Origin: Pampus argenteus | Lineage: Eukaryota; Chordata; Actinopteri; Scombriformes; Stromateidae | Length of the DNA stretch: 64,000 nucleotides | Assembly (NCBI GenBank): GCA_036937835.1 | Contig: CM072861.1 | Coordinates: 24,414,501 to 24,478,500 of the forward strand | Direction: 5' to 3' | Shown: positions 34,100 through 45,855 of the stretch, piece by piece | Layout of the letters: the number at the start of each line of letters is the position of its first letter | How positions within the stretch are numbered: position 1 is the first letter of the stretch | The notes under the pieces: generated by a model | What the model saw: the letters and a program-made list of their open reading frames with translations, nothing else | Told to the model about the DNA's origin: nothing | The model's database searches: none | Made by a program: the position numbers and the translations under genes

Positions 34100-34565
34100 T
34101 ATAGTGTGTCCAAACTACTAATCTGATTATTAATTAAGAGACAGTTTCTCACTTATGACTTACAAAGCCATATTTATAAATGCACTACATTATAATTTTA
34201 TCCTACTAAATTAAAAGATCATTATAATATTTACTTTATCTAGTACATCTCAACAACTAATGACCATTTATTTGGCCCGTGAGGACACATCCGGATGATT
34301 TTGATTCATTAAGACCCAAAATTTCCAATCTTTGAATAAGAAAATTATTGATTGTTGTTGATTTTAATCATAACATACTGATGACAATAATAAATAATAA
34401 TAGAACAAAAACAAACTTCAATTCATAATAATCATTTGGGACGTAATTAATATCTGTTTCCTCAGTGAGGGACTGAAATATGCCATTAGATGATGAACAC
34501 ATGAAATTTTCATCTGATTATGGCAAATAATTCACCTGAATTACAATTATAATCATGTATGTAAA
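34100..34565. other. Gene-free AT-rich sequence
   Basis: No feature was recognised. GGCCCGTGAGGACACATCCGG near 34276 may belong to the family E repeat that follows. Confidence 0.35.
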
Positions 34566-34569
34566 CAGA

Positions 34570-34800
34570 GTCCAGTATCAAGAGTCCAGTATTCATCCTC
34601 TTGGGAGCATGTATGTCCTTAAATTACATGTCTGTGTGTCCATTATACAAGTGGACATTTTATAACCAGGACAATCAATAAAATGTCACAGTGGCAAAAT
34701 CAAATAATTAGAAATCATCCTCTGGGGACCATGAATACCTCACAGCAAATTTCCTGATGTGTTGAAATATTTTCCTCCAGACTAAAGTTTTAAACAAACC
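34570..34800 (+). repeat. Dispersed repeat, family E (two partial units)
   Basis: ATTCATCCTCTTGGGAGCAT (about 34592) and AATCATCCTCTGGGGACCAT (about 34713) are two tandem-like starts of the same family, followed by sequence such as GAATACCTCACAGCAAATTTC. A short minus-strand relative lies at 52125-52185. Confidence 0.58.
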
Positions 34801-35003
34801 ACATGACAAAATCAATTTAGCCACCTCTAACTGTTACTGAAGTTATTTTAGGTCCTTGATAAGAGTAATAGATGCAGTTGAGGCTGAGGACAGAGAAGAA
34901 GAACAGATCAGAAGATGGAGGGAGAGGAGGAGCAGCAGACAGACGAAGGCAGCAGGTAGAGCAGGCGGCTGCTGATTGCCAGCAGCAGTCGGTCACTGCA
35001 GCC

Positions 35004-35290
35004 TTTAATTAAAGTCACTCTCCTTGGCTCTTAAGCAACAGCTTGCAATTTCCACAGACAACAGCAGCAGGGAGGCGAGCCCCGATGACATGTAATTGTC
35101 TTTGGGTGAGTAGGTGGGTGAGGCGGGGATGGTCGCCCAACCTGTGATTTTCATGGGAATTAATGACACAGTGGTGACCACATTGTCGCCATTTTTCGTT
35201 GGGGGGCAGAGTTGAGGTGCTGACCCCCACACTGTCCATGTCCATTTTGAAAATATAAATTGTTTGAGAGCAGGTGATGGAACAAACAGC
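35004..35290. other. Candidate conserved non-coding block
   Basis: Contains GCCTTTAATTAAAGTCACTC, GCTTGCAATTTCC and CATGTAATTGTCTTTGGG in balanced context with no repeat signature. Overlapping minus-strand frames (75 and 101 codons) have no recognisable product. Enhancer-like by texture only. Confidence 0.27.
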
Positions 35291-35421
35291 CTCGGGTGTT
35301 AAAATGCAGGGTGTCAGCAAGAAAAGTCGTCATTTTGCATCACAGACTGCAGAAATGGGAACAGGGTCAAAATAAGAGACATGTTGAACAGAAAAGACCT
35401 GCTTCATTTTGTTCCCAGGGG

Positions 35422-35508
35422 TCATCCATCCATCCATCCATCCATCCATCCATACATACATCCATACATCCATACATCCATCCATCCATCCATCCATCCA
35501 TCCATCCA
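35422..35508. repeat. (CATC)n microsatellite
   Basis: About 20 tetranucleotide units, with CATA variants in the middle. Confidence 0.97.
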
Positions 35509-35827
35509 AAAAACATATATAGAGTAATCAAATAAACAGGATGTGAATAGAAGAATCACATATATGCAGCCAAAAGCTGCTTCTATACTACACTTACCAT
35601 ATTAGACCAAATATTAGACGGCATGCCAGCTGTTTTTGGAAAAAGAATAGACAGTCCTCATCCTTGAAGCTTTTTCTCTCATAGATGTGAAATACTTGAC
35701 TGAGAGCAGAATGTAAATCTACATGTATGTAGCTTGTCTATCAGTCACACACTCACACTGCTGTCTGGCTGATGGAAATAGTGAAATTATTTTTCAGTCT
35801 GTCTGTTTGAGCTCCTGATCGTCTGTC

Positions 35828-35857
35828 ACAGAAGTGGAAGAAGTACTGAAGTAAATG
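35828..35857 (+). repeat. Short dispersed-repeat fragment before (GATA)n
   Basis: AGAAGTGGAAGAAGTACTGA and AGTAAA match, from memory, one end of a common teleost dispersed repeat. The GATA expansion begins immediately after it. Confidence 0.35.
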
Positions 35858-36030
<173 letters not shown>

Positions 36031-36099
36031 ATTTTTACCAATATTATTATTAAAAATAAATAAAACGTCATCCATGACATTGCTTCCCTTCATCTGCTT

Positions 36100-36480
36100 A
36101 ACTAATTTGCATATCGAGATCCAATCAAGATGCAGGAAGAAACAAGACAATTAGCGCTTATCACCAGCTGTAAATGCAAAGTCTCTTGGATCAGATGTAA
36201 TTATCCAAATAATGCATCCAGATACAGATCTCATGTTAATACCCAGCAGAAATGAGGCCTCAGTGTCACGCTGGATATCACACAGAGCTGTGGGCTGGTA
36301 TAAGAAAGCTCTCAGCCTTCAATGTACATCTGAAGAACATAGACTTGAATCTCCTTCATGGAACAACAAAAACCGAACACGCCCACTGCTTAAAAAGGGG
36401 AATCAGGCATCTCTAATTGAAGATAAAGTTTGGGTTGATTGTTCCAAAATCTAGTTGTGTATCATGTGCCTGAGTTGTTG
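36100..36480. other. Candidate conserved non-coding block
   Basis: Contains an octamer-type core (CTAATTTGCATATCGAGATC), ACAATTAGCGC, ATGTAATTATCCAAATAATG and CATCTCTAATTGAAG in compositionally even sequence. The 80-codon plus-strand frame (36212-36454) has no recognised domain. Enhancer-like by motif density; not aligned. Confidence 0.32.
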
Positions 36481-36484
36481 CATC

Positions 36485-37590
36485 ATGTTGAAGAGCAGCT
36501 TTGCACATTACAGGACAGGACATGACTGAGTCAGCGGGCTGCAGCCGGCTCACTGTCCTGCTGGCTGCTGGTATCCAGGGACCTCATTAGTCTGAGCGGG
36601 ATGCTTCGTGGTCACTGGTGGCTCCTTTGAGGGCGGGCAGACAGCCACGGGGCCCGGCTTCTTACCCGCTGAGGTTTGGATGCTGAAAGGCCAGAGCAGC
36701 GACCTGAGACTCCAAATAGACTGGCTGCCTTGCCGGGGGAAATCAGTGTGAGGTGAGGGTGACGCGTTGGCGTGCTACGACACTTGTTTGGAGATCAGAA
36801 GGTAACAGCAGGTAGACGCTCGGCAGCGGTTTCGCCTCAGATCCAGAGTTTACTGAGCTCAGAGTTTGTTTGTAGAGAAAAGTTTCCTCAGAAAGGAAAT
36901 ATTTCACCCTGAGACGTGGATTGTTTACTTGATACCTGACGGTTTCTCTTACCTTTATTCCCTAACGTTAACCAAACCTCAAAGGAAACAGAAACCATTC
37001 AAGCTACTGCTGAATGCAAAATCTGAGGTCTGCTTGGAAGATTATGAAGTTGTTCAATCAGAAGCTCTTTCTTCCTGGTTTTGGACCTGCTCAATGAAAA
37101 CACATTTCAGTGAAGAGTCTGCGACAATAAACATAATGCTTGTTAGCAAATCGTACTATATACCGCTCACTGTTTCCTGCTACAACTTGCTGTATTAATT
37201 TGGTGGATAGCAGCAGCCTGTGGTGTAGCCCACAAGCTAGAAGTCGTGACTGCTACTGTGTGTGTTTTCAGTGTAAATATACATTTGAAACCTCATTTAT
37301 CCACAGTGTGGACTTTGTTCTATATGTAGCGATCTATAAAAACACAGTCTTCTGTCTGCAGCAGCCTGTTATTGGCCTCACTGTTACATGTTGATGTTAA
37401 TGTGGAGACACTCCTCTCTGCAGCACTGCCTTCTGTTTCCTGGACTGTTTCCATGGTAATAATCAACTGCTTTAGTCCATTCATAGACTAAAAGTTATGC
37501 GTGTTCGAATTAAGATGCTTCTAAACTAATTACCCTGCACTTATCTGTAAACTAACCAGGATATGAATCAATGTCGGAGTATTTAGGTGC
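36485..37590. other. Gene-free sequence
   Basis: A GC-richer part (36510-36830) with short conserved-looking words is followed by ordinary unique DNA. The 110-codon plus frame (36866-37198) is probably chance. Confidence 0.42.
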
Positions 37591-37599
37591 ATCTGTTTG

Positions 37600-37850
37600 A
37601 AGTTAATTTCCAGCAGTTATCTGGTGCTGATGATACGTGCATTTCAGCTCTGCTTTTATTGTTTTTGTTTATTGTGTCCGTCTGTTTTGTGGTAATTTTA
37701 ATTTCTATTATTTTATTTTCTATTTCATTTTTTGTAACATTATTTGTCCTCATATTTTTTTATAAATTAAGATATTTTTTCTGCTTGTCATTTTGACTTC
37801 TCAATGTGCCTTTCCTGCATGAATAAAGGATAAATACACTAAATAAAATG
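37600..37850 (+). mobile_element. Possible LINE 3' tail remnant
   Basis: A T-rich stretch ends AATGTGCCTTTCCTGCATGA and ATAAAGGATAAA, which resembles 3' ends of fish non-LTR retrotransposons. No reverse transcriptase remains. Confidence 0.35.
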
Positions 37851-37859
37851 AAACTGAAA

Positions 37860-39590
37860 ATGGTCAGCAGCAATTCAAAGATGAGGATTTGCTTTAAAAA
37901 ATAATAGCATGTTATAACTGTTCTATTTCATACCTTTAAAACTGCAGGTTTTTTGTCCACTTGGTGGCAGCAGATGAAGCTGTTAGGATGAATTAAGGAT
38001 AACTTTTCATAATCGCTTAATTCACATATTAGTTCTTTTGTCGAAATATAAAAAAAAAAAAAAAAATCCAATAGCATCTTGCGAAAGCATTTGGTGTCTT
38101 CACATCTTATTTTGAAAGACTTACATTTATTAATACAGCAACATCAGTTATCAACATTGATGCTGATTCATGAACTGTTTGTCCAATCAGCTCTGAGGTC
38201 ACTGCTACGATATTATTAGTGACGTTTACATACATTAGCGTAAACTCCACATAGTGAAAACAGCCAGTTTTGGGACATTTCAGGTGATAAATTATCATCT
38301 AGATGTGTAATTTGGAATATATTGAACTTGATATATTCACATATGTGCACATTTTACATATAAATGTGTTTCACATATAAAAAGATGCATTTGTGAAGCT
38401 GAGCTGAAATGATTACGATTACACTGAGAACGTTTGGATGATGATTAATCAATTAAACCGGAAAAAAAACTGAACTACACACGGTGCTGGAGTCTTTACC
38501 AGAGTGTGTGATCGGTTGTCACTTTCCCGCTGTACCTGCAGGCTCGGCTCAGGCCGCGGTGGTGTGATGAAGGTCGTCTACCTGCCGCGCTCCTCCACCT
38601 CCGCACAAATACCTGACATTTTATCAGCTCCGCTACAAGTTGAGAATGTCAGAAAATGCTTTCTCTTTTATTTCTCTCTCTTTTCAGTTCACTTCTCATT
38701 TTCAATCTGTGGGTGTACAGTGTTTGTGTTGCATCTACATTCCAATCCGAGCGTGCGACCTCGGTGTCACTTCGTTTCTGACGAGGCAATCAGGTAAAAA
38801 TGGGTCTGAAATGGCAGATTACTTCAGACGGAGCGGCGAGCGGAGAACGCAGGCGGACTGCAGGCAAATTGCCTCTTTTGGCACTTAAATAAAGGCGCGA
38901 GGTCATGAGAGGCTGAGGGAGACACACAAACACACAAACACATCAGCCAGCAGCCTCCTCGTCTTCCTCCATCTGACTCTCAATTCAGTTCAATTAATCT
39001 TTATTGACATGATGTTTTGGTGCAGAAAGACTGATTCCACTCGGTTGCCGTGTTGATGGACACAGCAGTGCAGAAAGGGACATGTATCCTTACCGATAGT
39101 GTTTATTATGTCTTGCTTCTCTTTTTTTTTTTATTTCTCGAGACATCACGAGGAGTCTGAAGAGTTGCTGCCTTTATTTTGAAATCCTTGTGCCTTTAAG
39201 TGCTGATTACATGTTTTCACTTTTCTGTCTCTAATTGCTCCTCCTTCCTCTTCTTTGGGAAATACCACAAAACACAACCTTGGGTGTGTAGTGAGACATG
39301 CAGAAACCTTTTATTTTTAAACTAAATACAACACAATAAAATGATGAAATGATTCTTTGTTTATTTTTAGTGACAGGTGCATTAGAGGAAAATGCAACAA
39401 AAGTGCACAAATCCATATGCTGTCTCGCTTCTATGATGTTGTCAGTGACAATGCAGCTGCTGGTAAGTATGAAATAAAAACCTCATTAAGAAAGACAGTG
39501 TGCATGAGTCTAAATTTGAAATTGGTTTTCCAAAGTCACAATTTGATTGACATCTCAATGCACATCTTGTATCATTTTGTAGCAGCAAAA
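37860..39590. other. Gene-free sequence
   Basis: Contains an A17 run at 38050-38066 and a CpG-richer portion at 38500-38620. CCACTTGGTGGCAG at 37957 is one base from a CTCF core. No coding exon can be supported. Confidence 0.42.
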
Positions 39591-39599
39591 TGCTTCTTC

Positions 39600-39740
39600 G
39601 TTGGGGTTTGATTCCCATAGCGACAGGATAAATCTAGACAAAGATGTGAAAGAGCAATCACCGCTGCTGATTCGCCCTTGAACAAGACACTTAACTGCTC
39701 CAGTGGAGCAGCTCAGAGGCCGACAGACACCAGTTAGAGT
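39600..39740 (+). mobile_element. tRNA-headed SINE fragment
   Basis: GGGGTTTGATTCCCATAG resembles a tRNA box B (GGTTCGANTCC) and is followed by GCCCTTGAACAAGACACTTA and ACTGCTCCAGTGGAGC, the order seen in teleost tRNA-derived SINEs. The box A half is not recognisable, so the copy is 5'-truncated or decayed. Confidence 0.62.
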
Positions 39741-39888
39741 GACAGAGACTATGTTCATTAAACCCCACAACACAAAAGTGACGGACCCAACAAACAACAT
39801 GCAGGACTTAAATATTCTCAAATGCCCAAATGCAAAGTTTTCCTGTGGGTGGCGCTAGAGAAAAGATCACGGGTTCTTTAAAATTATT

Positions 39889-39892
39889 GTGC

Positions 39893-39925
<33 letters not shown>
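39889..39925. repeat. (TG)n microsatellite
   Basis: TG run beginning with GCGCG. Confidence 0.95.
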
Positions 39926-39927
<2 letters not shown>

Positions 39928-40159
39928 GGCAGTTAATAGATGGCTAGTCACTAATCTTTGCCTCCGCGCCACCAAGCAGGTTATTCTGATAATTTTTCTC
40001 TTATTCTGAAACATCCTCATTTATTTTAACTCACCACAAATGGAGCAAAAACACACAATTTCATCACATATTAAATCAGAGATGTTTCCTTTCATCTGTT
40101 CAGACAGTCAGTATGATTTCTCCTTAAGATCATGCTCCAACATACAGTAGGTGTCATCA

Positions 40160-40200
40160 CCTCCTCCTCCTCCTCCTCCTCATCTTCATCCTCCTCCTCC
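40160..40200. repeat. (CCT)n triplet repeat
   Basis: CTC/CCT triplets with a CATCTTCAT interruption. They create Ser (plus) and Glu (minus) runs in chance frames. Confidence 0.93.
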
Positions 40201-40467
40201 ACTACAGCTCCAATCATCAGCCCAACCTGTGTCAAAGACAGCAGCCAACTTAAACCCCCGCTGCCCTCAAACCACCTCCTCAGACACACCAGGAGCATAT
40301 TAACCATCAGCAGCGACCCGAGCAGGCCTCCTCTTACTCCCCTCCTCCCCCCCATGATGACACATCTCTGTCGATGTGGTTTGTCCTCCTGGCTGTTGAC
40401 GGCGTTCACAGAGTCTGAGTCGTCGTCTGACATCTATTACAGTTAAGGATCATCCTGGCATGTGTTC

Positions 40468-40505
40468 TCCCTCCCTCCCTCACACACACACACACACACA
40501 CACAC
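40468..40505. repeat. (CTCC)n-(CA)n
   Basis: Three to four CTCC units run into about 11 CA units. Confidence 0.93.
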
Positions 40506-40559
40506 TTTCGCACCTCTCATAAGGCCAGGAGAGCTAACGACTGAGATGGCTGGGCTTTA

Positions 40560-40900
40560 AAAAAGAGAAAAGGGAAGGTGACAGGAGATGATTCATCTGA
40601 GCTGCTCTCCGCCAGCAATGACTGACGGCTGATTTATGATTCAGCGCTGAGCTGTGAGAGCTTAGAATCATTTCCCCCCATTTCTTATTTTAATTCCTTA
40701 CCGCAGGTGACGGCGGGAGGGATGGGAGCCAATTATCTTAAGTGTCTTTCTGCTCTCTGTCAGCCGCTGACAGTCGCCGCTGAAACTCTCCAGTCGGTCT
40801 GCGAACAGGTGACTGCCGCCGCCTCCTCCATTACAATCAGGTTTTTCATTTGCATGGCAACCCGGTGTTCGCATTAGAAACATCTGAATGTGAATCCTTC
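40560..40900. other. Candidate conserved non-coding block
   Basis: Contains CTGATTTATGATTCAGCGCT, GGGAGCCAATTATCTTAAG, TTTTTCATTTGCATGGCAAC (octamer) and CGCATTAGAAACATC. No coding frame is consistent through it. Texture typical of vertebrate enhancers; a T16 run follows at 40931. Confidence 0.3.
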
Positions 40901-41127
40901 TGCTGCTGTGTGATCAGGAGACTAACAGGGTTTTTTTTTTTTTTTTGCTTGAATAAAATCAGTTCAACACACAGGTTGAGTTAAACCTGTTCGCCCTGTC
41001 AGTCACAGGACACCGTAAAGAAAAAATGGTAAGTGTAAAAAGGTAATGTCAAATAAATAAAAGATTACATGATTTCACACATACTTACCTACACGTATGT
41101 GGGATCCACAGATTAGATTAGATGGCA

Positions 41128-41162
41128 CACATATATATATATGTATGTATGTATGTATGTTA
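41128..41162. repeat. (AT)n-(GTAT)n
   Basis: Short AT run passing into GTAT units. Confidence 0.88.
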
Positions 41163-41199
41163 TACTGTTTTACTGTTACCTGCAAATTATAATGCCTTA

Positions 41200-41482
41200 A
41201 TACCTCCATGTATTTATGCTGTCATCCACACCAGTCACTTTACTGTCATACCTGCTGCTGATATGTGCCTGTTTACCTCCTGTTATAGTATAGTAGTAGT
41301 TGTTATAGTTGTTTTATTGTTTTATTGTACATATCTCTACTTGTTTATTTATGTGTGCACACTATGGGGTAGCTTGTAATCTCATTATACTTGTATAATG
41401 ACAATAAATGCATTCTATTCTATTCTTTTCTATTCTATTCTATTCTATTCTATTCTATTCTATTCTATTCTATTTTATTCTA
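41200..41482 (+). mobile_element. LINE 3' end with (ATTCT)n tail
   Basis: ATCTCATTATACTTGTATAA, then TGACAATAAATGCATTCT, then about 14 ATTCT pentamers. The AATAAA-containing segment followed by a simple pentamer tail is the typical 3' end of L2-type LINEs in fish. Only the 3' untranslated part remains, as usual for 5'-truncated copies. Confidence 0.68.
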
Positions 41483-42184
41483 TATAAAGCATGTGTACAG
41501 GTAAGTATTATCTATGCTATATCATAAAATATTAATAAAATAAAAGTCTGAGGTAAAGCAAACAGACAAACATATGTTTTAAACATTATTTAAATACAAA
41601 TCTATATTATTGTATATGGATTTTATATATTATATTAATTTGACTCAAGTGTCACTTCTTGATTTTCGTGCAATAATCAATCATATTTGCAGATTTAGTA
41701 GTAGTAAGTCCGCTCAGGTATTACCTGCGGTCCGGGTTCGGCCCTTTATAACTGGGATCAGGCCTGACTTGAATTCCTGGTTCAGTTTTAGTTTGTAGGA
41801 TCCATGAAGACTTTGCAAAAATGTTCTCATTTTTATAAGAAAATAACTCATAAAAAAATGAAAATGACAGAAATTACTTTTTCCACAAACAACACAAAAA
41901 TAAGTAGAAGCAAAATGTTGAACAATGGCATCAATATATTGGAACATTTTTCTATCTGCTTCCATCAAAATTTTCATTTTAGGAGAATAACATTTCCAAC
42001 TCAGCAGCGTGTGATGTCTTAAACTGTGATATAAAACAGATGAGTTCAGACTTGAAATCAAGCCTCCTGGGACACGAATGACTGATAAAAACAATCTGAA
42101 AATGTGAACTCAGTCTGGGATCCCTGTGTTGTTTTTCATCATGTATCTGTTGCTTATTTCCACACAGATCAACATGATCATCCC

Positions 42185-42420
42185 ATCAGAGTTGTGTTTC
42201 TGTACACCTGAGAAACGTCACTCTCTTTTTTTAGCTCTGGTTTGGTCTCCACCAACTCCTGACAAACATATCTGGCTCTTTGCATCATCTGTTAGATGTT
42301 CCACTTTCTTCACCAGCGAGTTTCTAACTTTGTCTGCATGCTGTTTGCTGCTGGTCAGGTGTTGTTATCAGAGGAAACACTGAGACAAGACTGAACACAA
42401 CCATGAAACAAACAATATGT
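42185..42420 (+). repeat. Dispersed repeat, family C copy 2
   Basis: It contains GATCATCCCATCAGAGTTGT, GGTTTGGTCTCCACCAACTC, CTTTCTTCACCAGCGAGTTT and GGAAACACTGAGACAAG, shared in part with 13140-13310 and with 55100-55240. This is the longest copy in the window. Confidence 0.65.
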
Positions 42421-42584
42421 CAAGTCTATAAACGGTAAATAGAGCTGAATAGATGGAAGATCTTCACATCACTATTGTCCCTATGAATTCATAAACATCC
42501 TCCTAACAGATTTTGGAGATGTGCAACAAAGGTGCTGATTGGGGTAAGTTGGATATTAAAGGCCCAGAAAGGCTCAGACTGCAC

Positions 42585-43102
42585 CTTATAAAGTGTCTCC
42601 TAGTTGTTCTTCATATTCTGCACATGTCCAGCTCTAAATTTGTATTCTGGGGCTCTACTTCAATATCTTTGCATGATTTAAAGCTCCTTATTTATCTTAT
42701 ACTGGCTCTTTATGCAGCCTCCCAGTTCAGCCTGTCTGGAACAGGACATTTCCTGTCTCTTTAAGCCCCGCCTCTTGATGAGTCCGCTCTGTTCTTGGTC
42801 TTCTTCTTCTTGGTCAGCTCCAGGAAACTTGATCCGCCTCCATAGGCTACATAAACAAATCATAGTAGCAGGATTTCACTTCTTTTTCTTGTTCTTAACT
42901 TCTCAAATCCATCCGTACATGTTGTAGCTGAATCACATCTGAAATATGAGCGTGAACAACCCGTGTAATAACCACGGCAACAAGGCAATCTGACTTTTTA
43001 ACATATGTTCACCTCAAATTTTGGAACTTATACATCTGACATTATAACAGCATATAAATGACAGAAAATCCACAAAAAAAAACACAATATGTCCCCTTTT
43101 AA
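42585..43102 (-). mobile_element. Dispersed repeat, family D copy 2 (near full length)
   Basis: On the minus strand it begins TTTAAAAGGGGACATATTGT and ends near GAACAACTAGGAGACACTT. It holds no transposase and has no identified duplications. By structure it is a non-autonomous element of about 520 bp; a fragment of the same end occurs at 5643. Confidence 0.6.
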
Positions 43103-43189
43103 ACATACATTTTGAGGACTTAAACTTACTAAATATTTAAAATATATCCAGTATGAGATGAAGCAGTGTGGAAGATGTGCCACATCGCT

Positions 43190-43480
43190 CCATCTTTAAC
43201 CAGAAGCCCAGGTTGTCACTCGCTCCCACCATCCAATATACTCCAATCAATTTACCATCCGCTGCAATTCAATGTGACAGTAAGACAAATCGGACTTCCA
43301 ATGTAAAATAATTGAAACAGACGCTTATTTGAGCGTGTGGGAGAGGCCTGAGAGAGCTGCGTATTCTGCATCAGCTTAATGCACTGCGTCTGTCCGTGTC
43401 AGAGATGGATTGTGGTGTCAGAGTTATAGATAAGCCTCTGTTTAGTTAGCCCCATCGGGAGGAATGAACATTGTAGTCAT
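43190..43480. other. Candidate conserved non-coding block
   Basis: CTCCAATCAATTTACCATCC, GCTGCAATTCAATGTGACAG, ATAATTGAAACAGACGC and CATCAGCTTAATGCACTGC occur in compact order without repeats or a long frame. Enhancer-like by texture only. Confidence 0.3.
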
Positions 43481-43530
43481 ATTAAAGATAACAAGTGTTT
43501 TTATCCACATCACCGCTGCACAGCACACAT

Positions 43531-43548
43531 GGGGGTGGGGGTGGGGGT
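43531..43548 (+). repeat. (GGGGGT)3 G-rich run
   Basis: Three G5 runs spaced by single T. With only three runs it is a marginal G-quadruplex candidate. Confidence 0.9.
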
Positions 43549-43733
43549 AAGATGCTCATATTCAAGTGAATTGTAATTGCTATCCGCCAGAGGACACGTA
43601 ATTGAAAAATTGGAAGAGAGCAAAAAGTCAGCAGTGTGTGCATTGTAAACAAAGATTGGACCGAATCCTCCGCGGTCGTGGGTGGACGACATCACAAGAA
43701 CGCACAGAAAAGGCTCGACTGAAATCCACTTTT

Positions 43734-43820
43734 ACACACACACACACAAAAAGGTCTTTGGGTTGCAGGGGATTAAACCTCGCTCACGCACACACACACA
43801 TACACACACAAACACACACT
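43734..43820. repeat. Two short (CA)n runs
   Basis: CA runs at 43734-43748 and about 43789-43820. Confidence 0.88.
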
Positions 43821-44018
43821 GACAGAGTGAGCCGCGTGCTTAGTGCCAAACAGAGACGCGTTCCAGAGAAGTGGTGCTTGAAAAGAAAAAGGTTTGTGGG
43901 GGAAATAAAGAAGGTGAATTTGGATTGATGTGAATCACGCTCGTCACTCTGGCCTGGAGCTCGTCCAGCCGGGGATGAATCGCCTACCTGTGTCAGAGGG
44001 ATGTGTGAGAGCTACATC

Positions 44019-44043
44019 CAACAACAACAACAACAACAACAAC
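44019..44043. repeat. (CAA)8 microsatellite
   Basis: About eight CAA triplets followed by a C6 run. Confidence 0.95.
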
Positions 44044-44049
44044 CCCCCT

Positions 44050-45810
44050 CCAACCACCACCATCACCCACCGCCTACACCTGCCTGGCCGCCAGGCATGT
44101 TACAGCAAGGATTAGATCATATAATCAAAGGCACTCCACCCTCAGACAGCCACAACCTCAGGGTCTTCCTCAACCTCGCCACTCACTAGCGCTACAAACC
44201 TTCCCAAGAAGCCAAACTGTGAGTCAAGCAGGAAGCTGGGAAAAAAAACGGGCCGAGCTAAACCCACACAGCTCAGGAAACGCTCAGCAGAGGTCGGAGG
44301 TCAGGTTAACTCGACGGCACCCTTTAATCCATCTGTGGGTGAGGAGTTTTGGGGGGAGTGGGCGGCTAAACAGGTGGGCAGAGAGGTTAAAATGTGTTTC
44401 TATCTGCGTGAATGGCATTGAGATGTTACAGTTACAGCATCAAAAGCTCAAGGTAGGAAACACAAACGGGCTTCAGCGATGTCATCGCCCCACGCTACGA
44501 GCTGCGGCTGAAAGGCTCTGGTGGACGGATCAGCGTTCGTAATTATCAGGACGGCAGGAAGTCAGCCTGGAGAAACATTTTCTAATTCAACCCAAAAGGT
44601 ATCATGCAATACTGGAAACACTTTTAGTTTTGACATTTTTCTGGTATTCATTTTGAAATTCACTTTGAACAACTCAACATGGTCGTGTCTTTCCCAGAAT
44701 AATGTCTCTGTTACTTCATGCTCCCTGACAGTACTGCCAAAGAAAACACATGCACATTTCAGAGGCAAACATCTCAAACCCTCAGCACATAAACCAGACA
44801 GGAACTATCTGTATGGCTTTAATACCAAAAGAAGGAGAAGGGAAAATATCATTCTCCAGTAATTTGAGTGAACGGACTGAGAAAATCCCCCTGGAGCTAT
44901 CAGCACATCCTCTTATCAGTTTCAATACATTGAAGTGGTCATATTTGCACGTCTCATCACCTTTATATTGCTGACTTGAAGTTATTACAGCATGCAGAGA
45001 ATTGATCTTGCTCTCAGTTTGGAGTGCAGGGCTTTATTGTGCAAGTCTTTACCGTAGTTTAACGTAATCTGGCTCTTTTTAAATGAGCTGTTTTCACTCA
45101 GACTAGTGTTGGTGATCCTGGATAAATCTGGATATCAACTAGCTCAGTCAACTCTGGGTTTCCTGACCAGCTGCGAGCAGGGCTGTTAATTACGAGCGAC
45201 GTGAGATGAATGAGGTGTGAACGCCTGCAGCAATGTTCTGTTTTAGCAACAGCAAAAAGTCATATTGAACAAAGTGGAACATAAAGAATAGAATCATATA
45301 CGTATAAATAATTTATATTAAAACTAGGCTAAGCAAGCTGTTTGTGCTACTGACGGAGCTGATGAGGTCTATCTGACCGCTTGCATTTATAATCATGGTA
45401 GCCAATTAACAGCGTGTGAATTATTTTTCTAATAAAAGACAAGCTTTGGTTTTGTGTTTTTTTTCCAATTATCATCACACAGTTGTCTTCTGTTATTCTG
45501 AGCTGCAGTGATGGACTCAGAGTGTAAAATCCTGCACGCTGTCAGCTATCACTCCGGGGATGAAATAAACTTCAGCTGCTAACTAAACTGCACAATTAAA
45601 ATCTTCATGTTGTGCTTCGTGTTGTAAATTATCCCGCCGTTTGTTAGAAGCAGAGTAAAAATGAAATAATAACACCAATAAGAATATACAGTAAATATAC
45701 AGTATGTGTCACTTTATTGTAAACTCTGCACTTTTTGTCCTTTTGTCGGATCATCATGTGTGACGCTTGTTCACATTTTTTTTCATTTACAATGAAACCT
45801 GCTCACCAGA
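44050..45810. other. Gene-free sequence
   Basis: Plus-strand frames of 107 and 113 codons (44219-44862) lack domains or splice signals and are judged chance. The stretch at 45330-45450 (CGCTTGCATTTATAATCATGG, GCCAATTAACAGCG) has mild enhancer-like texture. Confidence 0.4.
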
Positions 45811-45817
45811 GAATGAC

Positions 45818-45855
45818 TTGTTGTTGTTGTTGTTGTTGTTTGTTGTTGTTGTTGT
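45818..45855. repeat. (TTG)n microsatellite
   Basis: TTG triplets with one extra T near 45841. Confidence 0.96.

Noticed and set aside
37957..37970. CTCF-like CCACTTGGTGGCAG
   Set aside because: One core mismatch and no supporting context.
40092..40433. 113-codon minus frame with acidic run
   Set aside because: The acidic run is (CCT)n read in reverse; an opposing plus frame of similar length exists and no domain is seen.
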